A DNA stretch of 64,000 nucleotides, taken from positions 1,178,001 through 1,242,000 of the forward strand of contig NZ_AP031498.1 in NCBI RefSeq assembly GCF_042854845.1, in the 5' to 3' direction. Within the stretch, counting starts at the first letter, position 1; every line of letters starts with the position of its first letter. Below the pieces are notes generated by a model. It was not told where the DNA came from and searched no databases. It saw only the letters and a program-made list of their open reading frames with translations. This document shows, piece after piece, positions 9,002-18,005 of the stretch. Both the position numbers and the translations under genes were made by a program. Source of the stretch: Maricurvus nonylphenolicus. GTDB taxonomy: Bacteria > Pseudomonadota > Gammaproteobacteria > Pseudomonadales > Cellvibrionaceae.

Positions 9002-9018
9002 ATATTGCAGGCCTCGTT

Positions 9019-9696
9019 ATGAATACATCTTTCACGCCCCCCGAATCCTTCCATTATATGGATACCATGCGCAAAACGGATGCTACACCATCGTCAGCGC
9101 AGGAAAAACGCAGACAAATGGCCACAGCCATGCAAAAGCTAATCAATAAAGTGGCCCGCATGCAGGCCAGTGAAGCAGAAATGGCTCGTTATGTAGAAGC
9201 GATTGAAGATTTATCAGAATGCATCGCTGACCATGACAAATTCGACAGTGTTGAAGTGTTTAAACAGCTTTATCAAGGTAAAGCCAGTGTTGACGAATTC
9301 TACCTGGATATTGATAGTGGTGTGCTATTCGGAAAAGCGTCCCCTGTGGGTTTTCCAATGGAGCTAAATGTAATTAACGATAAGGTCGTTGGCACGGCGA
9401 CAATTCCCGTAGCGTTTCAAGGCCCGCCTCAGCGCGTGCATGGTGGAATTGTTGCCGCCGTATTTGATATTTTACTCTCCAGAACACAAGGCCTATGTGA
9501 TTTTTTGGGGTTTACTGCCGATCTGCAGGTAAGCTACAAAAGTGCCGTACCTTTGGATACCCCCCTGCAGCTCGAAGCTTGGGTTGAGTATGTGGATGAA
9601 CGCAAACTGCGTAATGCCGGACATATCCTGGTGGATGGGAAGATAGTGGCAACTGCGCAAGGCTTGTGGGTAAAACCTAAGCAAGGTTTTATTTGA
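9019..9696 (+). CDS. PaaI/THEM4-like hotdog thioesterase
   Basis: A ~225-residue protein. The last ~110 residues form a PaaI-type hotdog domain with VHGGIVAAVFDILLSRT, the usual HGG helix start. The family hydrolyses acyl-CoA thioesters, often to free trapped CoA in catabolic pathways. The first ~90 residues are helical and rich in charged residues and have no recognised domain. The frame opens at GTG 8983, but that lies inside the terminator hairpin. The ATG at 9019 with GCAGG upstream is preferred. It has the same direction as the large operon but is separated from it by the hairpin. Confidence 0.78.
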   Translation: MNTSFTPPESFHYMDTMRKTDATPSSAQEKRRQMATAMQKLINKVARMQASEAEMARYVEAIEDLSECIADHDKFDSVEVFKQLYQGKASVDEFYLDIDSGVLFGKASPVGFPMELNVINDKVVGTATIPVAFQGPPQRVHGGIVAAVFDILLSRTQGLCDFLGFTADLQVSYKSAVPLDTPLQLEAWVEYVDERKLRNAGHILVDGKIVATAQGLWVKPKQGFI

Positions 9697-9744
9697 TAGC
9701 TAACAAATACATTCCTTAATGTTTCTTATTAATACGAATATTGA

Positions 9745-10749
9745 TTATTTTAAATGTGACTTTTTATATTGACGAGGACTAACCCCCGTCATTCGACGGA
9801 AACTGTGATTAAAACTTGCTGATTCTGAAAAACCAAGATTCTGTGCGATTAAAGCAATAGGCGAGTCGGTTTCTAACAGTGCTTGTTTGGCCAGCTCAAT
9901 TCTCAAGTTATCTCTAATTTCTCTAAAAGATGTCTGGTTGTCTTTCAGCATCTTTTGAAGCTTTCTCGATGACATATTTAGTTTCTTTGAAACGTTGATT
10001 ATGTCGGCGTCTCCCTGAGCTAGTTGGCTCATTATCATAAGGCGGACACTGCTCACAAAGTTCTCTTCGTTTATTATATTGTGCAGAAGGCTTTCTGCGT
10101 TCTCTCGCAATATGGAGAGGAGGTGTAAATCTGCGTGAGCGTATTGTATGTCTAGAATTGAAGAGTCAAAAAATATTTGATTAACAGGCATTTCGAAGTG
10201 AATGTTCTTGCCAAATATTTTCTGGTAGTTTTTTAGAGGGCCCTTCATAGGATGTTGAAAGTGAGTTTCTTCGGGCGTCCAACTTGTTCCTATTCTTTCT
10301 CTGAATAAGACGACAAGACCTGTCAGTGTGGATTCTACTTCATGTTGTGCAGAAACATCAGTTGATAATAAGAGCCTGTATATTAACGAACTATTGCGCT
10401 CATTTTCCTGATATTCAATAACGGATGCTTGCGTCAGTGTAGACCAATAGCGTTCCGCGTTTTGGCACAACTCTCTAAGGGTTCTTGCATTTTTTACTAA
10501 ATAGCCGAAAAGACCAAGCACTTCCAAAGGCAGAGATTCTGTTATGTGAATGCCTAGCAGGGGATCATTAGTAATGTCCGAAAGCTTATTTAAAAGGATG
10601 AGATAGTTCTCGAAGCTTACTAAATGGCTGTTGCTCTTAACCCTGTACTGAGGGAGCAGTTCATCAAGAATATCTGGCTTGAGCCCATATTTCTCAAGGG
10701 CCGTGTACATCCATTCAATATCGGATAAAGGGCTTGTCCGTATCATCAT
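9745..10749 (-). CDS. AraC-family transcriptional regulator
   Basis: About 334 residues. The N-terminal ~200 residues resemble the arabinose-binding-like domain of OruR/ArgR-type AraC proteins (GIHITESLPLEVLGLFGYLV). The C-terminus has the double HTH, with LSMSSRKLQK-type first helix and SESASFNHSFRRMTGVSPRQYKK as second. The frame extends to a TTG at 10788, but that would run through a direct repeat that looks like its own operator, so the ATG at 10749 (or 10746) is chosen. It is divergent from the TonB receptor at 10951 and probably activates it and the following gene. Confidence 0.85.
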   Translation of the reverse strand: MMIRTSPLSDIEWMYTALEKYGLKPDILDELLPQYRVKSNSHLVSFENYLILLNKLSDITNDPLLGIHITESLPLEVLGLFGYLVKNARTLRELCQNAERYWSTLTQASVIEYQENERNSSLIYRLLLSTDVSAQHEVESTLTGLVVLFRERIGTSWTPEETHFQHPMKGPLKNYQKIFGKNIHFEMPVNQIFFDSSILDIQYAHADLHLLSILRENAESLLHNIINEENFVSSVRLMIMSQLAQGDADIINVSKKLNMSSRKLQKMLKDNQTSFREIRDNLRIELAKQALLETDSPIALIAQNLGFSESASFNHSFRRMTGVSPRQYKKSHLK

Positions 10750-10771
10750 CTCGCATCTATCTAGGGTTATT

Positions 10772-10802
10772 TGTGCGCGTATTATCAATTACTGTGCGCG
10801 TA
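10772..10802. promoter_or_regulatory. Direct repeat, candidate AraC-type operator
   Basis: TGTGCGCGTA occurs at 10772-10781 and again at 10793-10802, start to start exactly 21 bp. Two direct half-sites two helical turns apart is the standard layout for AraC/XylS binding. It lies between the AraC gene and the TonB receptor, about 150 bp from the receptor start. The repeat is seen in the sequence; the binding role is inferred. Confidence 0.55.
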
Positions 10803-10950
10803 AAAGCAATAAATATAGGCCTAAGAGGTCTAATCTTGTGCATGAGAAATGCTTCCACCGACCAGTTTGAGTCATATACATACAAATAATAACTAGATAA
10901 ATCCAATGCCCGAGGCCTGGGTTTACTCAATAGTATTGAGGAGATGCACC

Positions 10951-13155
10951 ATGAAAAAATTTACCCCACGTATTTTAAGCCTAGCTTGTTCTTTGGCTGC
11001 AACGGGCTATATGTCGCATGCAAGCGCAGAAGGATTCATGATTGAGGAGGTTGTGGTTACTGCTCAACGGCGTGCCGAGTCTTTAGAGGATGTGCCAATT
11101 GCTGTGTCGGCTTTTTCTGGCCAGGACTTGCAACGTGCTGGTATGGATGATGCATCAGACCTGGTGGGGTTAACCCCAGGATTTAACGGTAATGTGGTTT
11201 CCTCCTCTCAGCCTATTTTAACCATGCGTGGTGTTGGTAGTAATGATTTCACAATTGGTAATGATCCAGCTCTTGGTGTGTACGTCGATGAGGTGTATGT
11301 CGGTCGCTCGGCTGGCTCGGTCGTTAACTTGTTTGATGCTGCTCAAGTTGAAGTGCTGAAAGGCCCTCAAGGTACTCTTTTTGGCCGCAATACAACGGCA
11401 GGTGCAATTAGTATCACCAGGGCGCAGCCAGAGGCAGAGCGATCTGGGAGTGTAGAGCTTCGTGTGGGTAATCATGGGTATCAAGAAGCCCGATTTATCT
11501 TTAATGATGAGTTGACTGAAAATACCTTTGCCAGAATTGGTGTACTTGATCAGCGTCGCGATGGTTTTGTCTCAGAAGATGTCAGCGGTAAAGACATGCT
11601 CGATACCAATATGAGCGCTATAAAAGCTGCCATCAGGCACGAGGGCGACAGGTTTGATTATACGGTTACTGTCGACTGGTCTGAGGATGATCAGGATGCT
11701 GCCGTGTATCGAACGCTGTTGGATCTTGGTTCTGGTTTTGTTAAGGAAAAGCATGCGGTTTCAGATATTGCCGATGAGCAAGGTAGTAAGCGGGAGGTCA
11801 TGAGTGTAACGGGTAAAGGGCATTTCCAGTTAAGTGATGATTATGAACTGACCTCAATATCTTCTTGGAGAAAGTACGATCTTGAGTATTTGGAAGATAC
11901 AGATGCTACCCCAATGCGCTTGCTCCATTTTGGCGTGGAAGAGACTAGTGAGATTTTCAGTCAGGAATTTAGATTAAATGCTACTGGCGAAAATGTTGAT
12001 TGGTTTGTTGGCTTGTCGATCTCCTATGAGGATGTTGAGGCCACCGGTTCTGTAGATTATTCGGAAGAAGTTTTGTGTATCCTGCAATTAGGGGCTACCT
12101 GTGAAGTTGCTTTAGGAGCCCCTGGCTTTGTCGGTTCGAATGTTACTGAACTTAATTCTGCAGAGGGAGAGTACTGGAACTACGCCATCTTTGGTGATGT
12201 TAAGTTTGCAGTAGGTGATCATACTAATGTTACTGTGGGTTTGCGTTATTCATATGATGATAAGGAAATGGATGTCAGTAACCCTATTCCTGCTAATGCT
12301 GTTGTCGCTCCTAGCTTGTATGGATTAAGTCTGTTGCCAAATCAGAATATATTCCTGGTTGAAACGGCTGGAACCGAATCTAACAGTGATACCTGGAGTC
12401 AATTCCAGCCACGTTTTGTTATCGATCACAGTCTTAATGCGGATACTCTGGTTTATGCGTCTGCATCGATGGGTTACAAGTCCGGTGGTTTTAATATTCT
12501 TGTTCCTGCGGCAGGTAGTTTTGAGCCGGAAGAGATGCTGTCCTATGAGATTGGTGTAAAAGGTAGCCTGATGGATCGCCGTCTTGTTTACGATGCAGCT
12601 ATTTTCCATTATGTATATGACGAACTGCAGGTGCAGGTTATCGATGTTGTCAGTATTACCCGTAATGCGGCTGAAGCAAAAGGTTATGGCTTTGAATCTA
12701 GCCTGCGCTTTAAAGCGACTGAACGACTATCTGTTTCTTCCACATTGGCCTATTTAGATGCGGAGTATGACACCTTTGTGGTATCTGGCACTGAAGACTT
12801 CACCGGTAATGACCTGGCGAGATCTCCAGAATACACTGCCAGTGTAAATCTTTCTTATGATCTTCCTTTGGGAGATAGCCATCTTATCAACTTCAATCTC
12901 ACAGCCGTATATACCGATGATCAGTACCTTCTTGCATCCAATGCAGAAGAAAGTTTGCAAGAGGATTACACGACAGTTGATGTAGAGGCGACGTTGATCT
13001 CATCCGATGAGTCATATTTCGTATCGTTGTTTGTTAATAATTTAGAAGATGTAAATTATATCAATCAGACTCAGATGATTAACGATTTTGGTTTGGCATT
13101 GGTTCAAGATGCGTCACCAAGATATTACGGTCTGCGTGCAGGCTACAATTTCTAA
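10951..13155 (+). CDS. TonB-dependent outer-membrane receptor
   Basis: About 734 residues from the ATG at 10951, which has GAGGAG upstream and opens a signal peptide (MKKFTPRILSLACSLAATG...HASA). The earlier in-frame ATG at 10906 would bury that signal. After it come a TonB-box-like EEVVVTAQRR, the plug domain (RGVGSNDFTIGNDPALGVY, VEVLKGPQGTLFGRNTTAG) and a 22-strand-type barrel ending in an aromatic residue (YNF). It imports a substrate too large for porins. It is less like the receptors at 41182 and 49744 than they are to each other. The next gene starts 9 bp downstream, so the pair is co-transcribed. Confidence 0.92.
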   Translation: MKKFTPRILSLACSLAATGYMSHASAEGFMIEEVVVTAQRRAESLEDVPIAVSAFSGQDLQRAGMDDASDLVGLTPGFNGNVVSSSQPILTMRGVGSNDFTIGNDPALGVYVDEVYVGRSAGSVVNLFDAAQVEVLKGPQGTLFGRNTTAGAISITRAQPEAERSGSVELRVGNHGYQEARFIFNDELTENTFARIGVLDQRRDGFVSEDVSGKDMLDTNMSAIKAAIRHEGDRFDYTVTVDWSEDDQDAAVYRTLLDLGSGFVKEKHAVSDIADEQGSKREVMSVTGKGHFQLSDDYELTSISSWRKYDLEYLEDTDATPMRLLHFGVEETSEIFSQEFRLNATGENVDWFVGLSISYEDVEATGSVDYSEEVLCILQLGATCEVALGAPGFVGSNVTELNSAEGEYWNYAIFGDVKFAVGDHTNVTVGLRYSYDDKEMDVSNPIPANAVVAPSLYGLSLLPNQNIFLVETAGTESNSDTWSQFQPRFVIDHSLNADTLVYASASMGYKSGGFNILVPAAGSFEPEEMLSYEIGVKGSLMDRRLVYDAAIFHYVYDELQVQVIDVVSITRNAAEAKGYGFESSLRFKATERLSVSSTLAYLDAEYDTFVVSGTEDFTGNDLARSPEYTASVNLSYDLPLGDSHLINFNLTAVYTDDQYLLASNAEESLQEDYTTVDVEATLISSDESYFVSLFVNNLEDVNYINQTQMINDFGLALVQDASPRYYGLRAGYNF

Positions 13156-13164
13156 GAGGTAATT

Positions 13165-14346
13165 ATGAAGATTTTAGCGTTGGGGGGCTGTGGCCAACAA
13201 GGTCGCTATGCGATTAAAGCTTTGTTACAGCATGAGGTGGTTTCAAAGATTGTCATTGCTGATATTGATATTGCTAAAGCTCAGCAATTTACATCTGAGT
13301 TGAATGATTTAAGGGTTGAATGCTTGCAGTTAGATGTAACGGATAGCTCGGCACTTATCAATCAGATGCGTTTGGTGGATGTTGTTGCAAATTTTGTTGG
13401 ACCTTTCTTTCGGTATGCAGAGGCTGTGGTCTCTGCAGCTATCGAGGCGGGCATCAATTATGTCGATATTTGTGATGATACAAAGCCAACCATAGAACTG
13501 ATGGATAAATATCATGAGGCAGCAAAGGCAAAAGGTATCACCATTTTGATGGGGATGGGGGCAAGCCCAGGCATGCTGAATGTCTTTGCAAAATACGCTG
13601 CCAATAATATGGATTCTGTTAAAGATATTCGTATTTTCTGGAATGTTTCTGTCAATGATATTGAAACAGATATTGTTGCAAGCCTGGATAATGCAGCAAT
13701 TTTTGAACATGGCTTAGAGATTGTTAGCGGTGATGTTCCACAATTTATCGATGGTAAGATCCAGTATGTACCCGCTGGCAGTGGTATGGAAGAGGTCGAG
13801 TTCCCGAACCTGGGTAAGCAGAAGGTTTATTATGTTGCCCACCCAGAGCCTGTGACGCTATGTCGGTATATTGCCGCTGAAAATATCACAAACCAGGGCG
13901 GGACCCTGGGAATGGATGATCTGTTACTCGGTTTAAGAGAACTGGGTTTAACAGGTGATCACAGTATTACTGTCAAGGGTAATTCTTATAAGGCTTCAGA
14001 TTTAGGGCTTTCGGTTATGGCCAGTATTGCTGAGCACAGTGATCCCATTCCAACCTCAATAGCTCCAGAAGGGTCTGATTCCTTTGTGGAGGTAACTGGC
14101 TTTAAAGACGGAAATCCTTTGCAAATTTCTATCAGCCATAAGTCAAATTATGCCTTACCCAGAATGGATGAGGGCACAGGCATTGCAGCAGCAGTTGGTA
14201 TCTTGATGATGGGGCAAGGGAAGATAGATATACATGGCGTTCATGCCCCAGAGGGTTGTGTAGATCCCCTACAGTTTTTTGAAGGTATTAATGCTCATGG
14301 AATAACCGTTCATGAGCGTCGAGTCCAAGTTAGCCAGCTCAACTGA
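13165..14346 (+). CDS. Saccharopine dehydrogenase-like NAD(P)-binding oxidoreductase
   Basis: A 393-residue protein. The N-terminus has a Rossmann start LALGGCGQQGRYA (residues ~4-16) followed by an IADID acidic stretch that binds the cofactor ribose. Then comes VVANFVGPFFRYAEAVVSAAIEAG, typical of the saccharopine dehydrogenase / lysine 6-dehydrogenase family. Members oxidise amino acids or reduce imines, but many are of unknown function. It follows the TonB receptor by 9 bp, so it probably acts on the imported compound or a product of it. The neighbouring amidohydrolase-like gene at 14618 suggests a nitrogen-containing substrate, which is inference. Confidence 0.75.
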   Translation: MKILALGGCGQQGRYAIKALLQHEVVSKIVIADIDIAKAQQFTSELNDLRVECLQLDVTDSSALINQMRLVDVVANFVGPFFRYAEAVVSAAIEAGINYVDICDDTKPTIELMDKYHEAAKAKGITILMGMGASPGMLNVFAKYAANNMDSVKDIRIFWNVSVNDIETDIVASLDNAAIFEHGLEIVSGDVPQFIDGKIQYVPAGSGMEEVEFPNLGKQKVYYVAHPEPVTLCRYIAAENITNQGGTLGMDDLLLGLRELGLTGDHSITVKGNSYKASDLGLSVMASIAEHSDPIPTSIAPEGSDSFVEVTGFKDGNPLQISISHKSNYALPRMDEGTGIAAAVGILMMGQGKIDIHGVHAPEGCVDPLQFFEGINAHGITVHERRVQVSQLN

Positions 14347-14450
14347 TGTTTAAACAAATAGGCTAGATCAAGGTTCTTTAATGGAAATATAAAGTAACCA
14401 GTATTTAGTACCAGACTCTCTATTGTTGCCCACTCGTTGGTGCAACCTTT

Positions 14451-14472
14451 GCCTGCTTTATGCAGGCTTTTT
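14451..14472 (+). terminator. Rho-independent terminator
   Basis: GCCTGC (14451-14456), loop TTTAT, GCAGGC (14462-14467), then TTTTTA. It is placed about 105 bp after the stop of the oxidoreductase at 14346 and ends the receptor operon. Confidence 0.8.
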
Positions 14473-14517
14473 ATTGGCTTGAGCTTTATAAATCTTTATT
14501 GAATATTTAGATAGAAA

Positions 14518-14544
14518 AGGCAATCAACTTTTAATTGATTGCCT
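14518..14544 (-). terminator. Rho-independent terminator, minus strand
   Basis: AGGCAATCAA (14518-14527) and TTGATTGCCT (14535-14544) form a perfect 10-bp stem. Read on the minus strand it is followed by TTTTCT. It lies about 75 bp beyond the stop of the minus-strand gene at 14618, so the two convergent units each have their own terminator. Confidence 0.75.
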
Positions 14545-14617
14545 AGATAGTATTTAGGTGAGCTGTTTAATAGGGGGGAAGATGGTAGGGATATTATTGC
14601 AACCCCTACCAGCTTTT

Positions 14618-16873
14618 TTAGCTTACGTTGGGCAGTTCAAAAGGGGTAGAGTCTATAAATCGATTGATTACATTTTGGGTCATAATGGAAACGTCATTTT
14701 CGTAGTTATTATGACTTAAACTTCCACACCAGGTCATAGAACCGACCGTAAACATAGCCCCGCCATTGGGCGTTTCAAAGAACGCCACCTCGGCATAAAT
14801 CAACGGTTTGTATGCCTCAAGAGGGTATGTCATATTCATTTCTTCAAGAACATAGAGCATCCCTGGACCATGATTCTCTGATCTTGCTAATACAATGGTA
14901 TGTGGTGGTGTTCCGTAAGCTGGGTTTGTATGATCAATCTCCTCTCCAGCTGCGCCACCAAAGATGCCGTAGTCGCCGATAATCTCATTACTGACACCTT
15001 CAAGAATAAATCCAGCACGGGATTCTCTCGCTTCATCCAGAACCCTGTAGTATGAAGGGCCATAGCCTTGTGCAACAAACCCTACGCCGAACAGTTGTTG
15101 TGGTGGCCTGCCATTTTCTTTCCACAGGGCACCTTGCTCGCCAGAAAACGCCATAACCACTTCACCAATTTCTGACTTCCAAGGACAGGTACCTACGCGT
15201 CCTCGGCGTACTTCAATAACACCAGGTAACTCTTTGTGCACTGCAGAACGCCAGTAGAAACCGTTGCCTCCCATATACATAAATCTGCCACCTTGATCCA
15301 TGTAAGCTTGTATAGCATCCATATGCTCTGTGGTTGGGTATTCAGGGTGGTTGCCGGTCATAATTACATGATAATTGCTCAACAGGTCTATGCCTTCTTC
15401 CTGCAAAAGATCATCTGTAATAATGTCGTAATCGATGTTCTTCTTTTCAAGCCAATCGACAAACAAAAGGTCTGCACAAAACGTCCAAAGTGTTGTTTTG
15501 GGGCGCATATTCAGAATTGGACGCAGCCAGGATGAATGGTGCACGGGGCTGCCGTCGCTGTGGAGATCGTAAGTGGAACGGCCAACCTCATAGTTATCAC
15601 ACATTTCTGTGTCATATACGTCAATGCCTGGTGAGCCCATAAACTTGTGAGACGTATGTTTGTCTGCTCCAACCATATTCCGTAAGTTTTCCATTAAGTG
15701 ATTATTGGCATAGGCCATATACGTGAATGTAGGCACTAGAAACGCTAATTTGGCTTGAGGTTTATCTCGCTTAGCGGCAACAAAGAAGGGCAAGTACTCT
15801 TCAGTCTCACCTTGTCGCAGGCGCATGGCATAGATGCCGCTTTTGAGATCGTCATCAACGTGGTAAGTAAAGTCTGTTTCCCAGCCGCAGTCATATAGAT
15901 CGTCATCATGGAAATGAATGGCGTTGTACTGGGAGGGGCAGTGTTTCCAATCGTGGTATTCACCGTTCCAGTTTGAGGCTTTGACCGCTCGAACAGGCAA
16001 ATTGTAGGTTTTTCCATGCAGGCGGTTGACTGAGAGATCGCTTATGGTAGTAGTTCCTATACCTTTAGTGAAGTCCCAGTCGGCTTCTAACCAGGCATTT
16101 AATTCTGGTGACCTGACTCCATTATTCGCAGCGATAACCTCTTCGTCATTGAGAATACAGCTATAAATGTAGGGTTCTTCCAGACGGCCGCTGTAACACA
16201 AGCCGGGACGAATTCTCCCGGACGTTAAATTACCAGAATAGGCTGCCGCCATTATAAAGGGGGCGGCGGTATGATTCAGTTCGTGAGATAAAGCGCCTTC
16301 GGCTTCCCAATGTAGTTTTTTTCCAACAGACTGGAAGCTTGATTGGACGATTTGAGACCAATAAATCTGCACTGTATTTTTTGATGTATCAACTTTGAGC
16401 GTTGCTTGAACCCATTCATTGTATGGCACAACCTGGTCAATACTAATTTTAAGGCTCTTGCCATGGCTACTCGAAACAAAGCTCATATAGCCATTTTCAT
16501 CTAATTGCACTCCCCAGCCTTCTTGCTCAGCTTCATTCCAGCGACCAAGCAGTTGCTGTTTACTAAAACCCGGCAGTGTTGATTTAAAGCGAAAAGAGAG
16601 CGTAAATGAGCTGAGGTTATCTAAGGCAGAGCTATCATCTATAGCAATATAAGACCCGGGAGCTATTTCTTGCTGCTGTGATGGGTATTGCCCGTTAACC
16701 TGGGCATTTATGAGTTCTTCCTTAAAATTAGATGAGGTAGATTGGCTGTCAGCGTTAATTAGACGAACTAATTGCGCTTCGTAGTTTCCTTTTATTTGTG
16801 AGCTGACTTTGAAGTCGATCGATTCTCCAGGACGAACCGTCAAACGATCAGTATAACCAAGTAAAGATTTCAT
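14618..16873 (-). CDS. N,N-dimethylformamidase-like large (beta) subunit
   Basis: A 751-residue protein. The first ~300 residues contain a LamG/concanavalin-like region (SSFTLSFRFKS). The rest matches the catalytic part of the dimethylformamidase large subunit. The characterised Paracoccus enzyme uses a mononuclear iron held by two Tyr and one Glu. Candidates here are Tyr385 or Tyr388 (FTYMAYANN), Tyr435 (STYDLHSDG) and Glu511 in GNHPEYP, with His509 beside it. No small DmfA1 subunit gene lies next to it. The ATG has AGGAAA upstream. It is divergent from a LysR gene that probably controls it. Real substrates of such lone homologues are mostly unknown, so hydrolysis of an amide or formamide is an inference. 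Confidence 0.8.
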   Translation of the reverse strand: MKSLLGYTDRLTVRPGESIDFKVSSQIKGNYEAQLVRLINADSQSTSSNFKEELINAQVNGQYPSQQQEIAPGSYIAIDDSSALDNLSSFTLSFRFKSTLPGFSKQQLLGRWNEAEQEGWGVQLDENGYMSFVSSSHGKSLKISIDQVVPYNEWVQATLKVDTSKNTVQIYWSQIVQSSFQSVGKKLHWEAEGALSHELNHTAAPFIMAAAYSGNLTSGRIRPGLCYSGRLEEPYIYSCILNDEEVIAANNGVRSPELNAWLEADWDFTKGIGTTTISDLSVNRLHGKTYNLPVRAVKASNWNGEYHDWKHCPSQYNAIHFHDDDLYDCGWETDFTYHVDDDLKSGIYAMRLRQGETEEYLPFFVAAKRDKPQAKLAFLVPTFTYMAYANNHLMENLRNMVGADKHTSHKFMGSPGIDVYDTEMCDNYEVGRSTYDLHSDGSPVHHSSWLRPILNMRPKTTLWTFCADLLFVDWLEKKNIDYDIITDDLLQEEGIDLLSNYHVIMTGNHPEYPTTEHMDAIQAYMDQGGRFMYMGGNGFYWRSAVHKELPGVIEVRRGRVGTCPWKSEIGEVVMAFSGEQGALWKENGRPPQQLFGVGFVAQGYGPSYYRVLDEARESRAGFILEGVSNEIIGDYGIFGGAAGEEIDHTNPAYGTPPHTIVLARSENHGPGMLYVLEEMNMTYPLEAYKPLIYAEVAFFETPNGGAMFTVGSMTWCGSLSHNNYENDVSIMTQNVINRFIDSTPFELPNVS

Positions 16874-16947
16874 AACTGTTTCCTATATTTTACTTAATGA
16901 CCAACATCCCATGCTGTCATGTTGCCTCTCTAGTAAAAATCTGAAAT

Positions 16948-16975
16948 AGTCGGCTTGTTACGTCGGCTTTGCCGA
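16948..16975. promoter_or_regulatory. Inverted repeat in the LysR / amidase divergent promoter
   Basis: TCGGC-TTT-GCCGA (16963-16975) is a perfect 5-bp inverted repeat, and AGTCGGCTT is partly repeated just upstream at 16948-16956. It sits between the divergent genes 14618 and 17022, where a LysR operator is expected. I assign it as a candidate only. Confidence 0.4.
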
Positions 16976-17021
16976 ACTAATGCTTGGCACTAAATCACAT
17001 TAGTTAAGAATAGTTATCATT

Positions 17022-17936
17022 ATGAATTATGCGCTGCAAAAATTGCCCGATGATATCGATATTCGGCTTCTTCGTATTTACGTTGTGATCGTCGAATCAG
17101 AAGGTATTGCGGCTGCTGAGTCCCGATTAAACCTAGCCAGATCAACCATAAGTGGACATTTATCTGAGCTTGAAAATCGATTAGGCGTCCAATTGTGTCG
17201 CCGTGGGCGATCGGGGTTTAAATTGTTACCGGCAGGTGAGGTGGTATATAAATCAGCAAAAGACCTTTTATACCATTTAGAAATATTTAAACGAGATATT
17301 AGTGGGTTAAACGATAATCTTGCCGGCTATTTTCGTATTGCAGTTATTGAAGGATTAGGGTTTTGTAAATCGCATAGCCTCTTAACGCACTGCCTTGAAA
17401 AATTATCAAAACAGGCCCCGAAAGTCATTCAGGAAGTTTATACCGCCGGGAGTGTAGATATTATTGAGGGCGTACGAAAAGAAGACTTTGATATAGGAAT
17501 TGGAGTGATTTCGGAACGTCAAGTGGAATTTAGTTATCAACTTTTAGAGGAGGAGCCTTTAGAGGTGTATTGCATTAAGGGGCACCCTCTAGCTGATCAA
17601 TCCAGGCAATTCACGCTAAAAGACTTAACCAAAGAATCCTGGGCTGTATGGAATTCTCTGTATGTTCGAAACGTTGAAAGTGAATTAATCAATATCAATG
17701 CTCGCGCTTTATTCGATTCCTTTGAACAAGGTGTCATGTTTGCTAATACAGGTGAATATATTGTTTTATTACCCCGTCGTTGGGTTGATCAATATCCATT
17801 AGCTAAAGATCTTGTTGCTTTACCCGTAGAAGATTTATATAGAACTATGCCCATAGAAATGTTTTATCGGGAAAACTCCAGTCGTCGAGCTATAAACAAG
17901 ATGTTTACTCAAGCCCTGTCCTCGGTATCGAGCTGA
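17022..17936 (+). CDS. LysR-family transcriptional regulator
   Basis: A 304-residue LysR protein. The N-terminal winged HTH (residues ~13-72) has AAESRLNLARSTISGHLSELENRLG and the linker CRRGRSGFKLLPAGE. The rest is the periplasmic-binding-like effector domain, including GIGVISERQVEF. It is transcribed away from the dimethylformamidase-like gene with 148 bp between them, the classic layout for a LysR activator and its target. No clear RBS precedes the ATG. A long perfect hairpin lies just after its stop. Confidence 0.88.
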   Translation: MNYALQKLPDDIDIRLLRIYVVIVESEGIAAAESRLNLARSTISGHLSELENRLGVQLCRRGRSGFKLLPAGEVVYKSAKDLLYHLEIFKRDISGLNDNLAGYFRIAVIEGLGFCKSHSLLTHCLEKLSKQAPKVIQEVYTAGSVDIIEGVRKEDFDIGIGVISERQVEFSYQLLEEEPLEVYCIKGHPLADQSRQFTLKDLTKESWAVWNSLYVRNVESELININARALFDSFEQGVMFANTGEYIVLLPRRWVDQYPLAKDLVALPVEDLYRTMPIEMFYRENSSRRAINKMFTQALSSVSS

Positions 17937-17959
17937 TTTTTCTAGTTAGGATTGTGTCG

Positions 17960-17997
17960 GAAGTCTCCCTAAAACATCGCTGTTTTAGGGAGACTTC
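17960..17997. terminator. Perfect 17-bp hairpin between convergent genes
   Basis: The 17-base arm at 17960-17976 (starts GAAGTCTCCC) pairs perfectly with 17981-17997 around a TCGC loop. It sits between the convergent genes 17022(+) and 18006(-), as expected of a bidirectional terminator. However, neither strand has a run of T after the stem, so it may act as a transcript-end or processing structure instead. Confidence 0.55.
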
Positions 17998-18005
17998 GTA
18001 TTACT

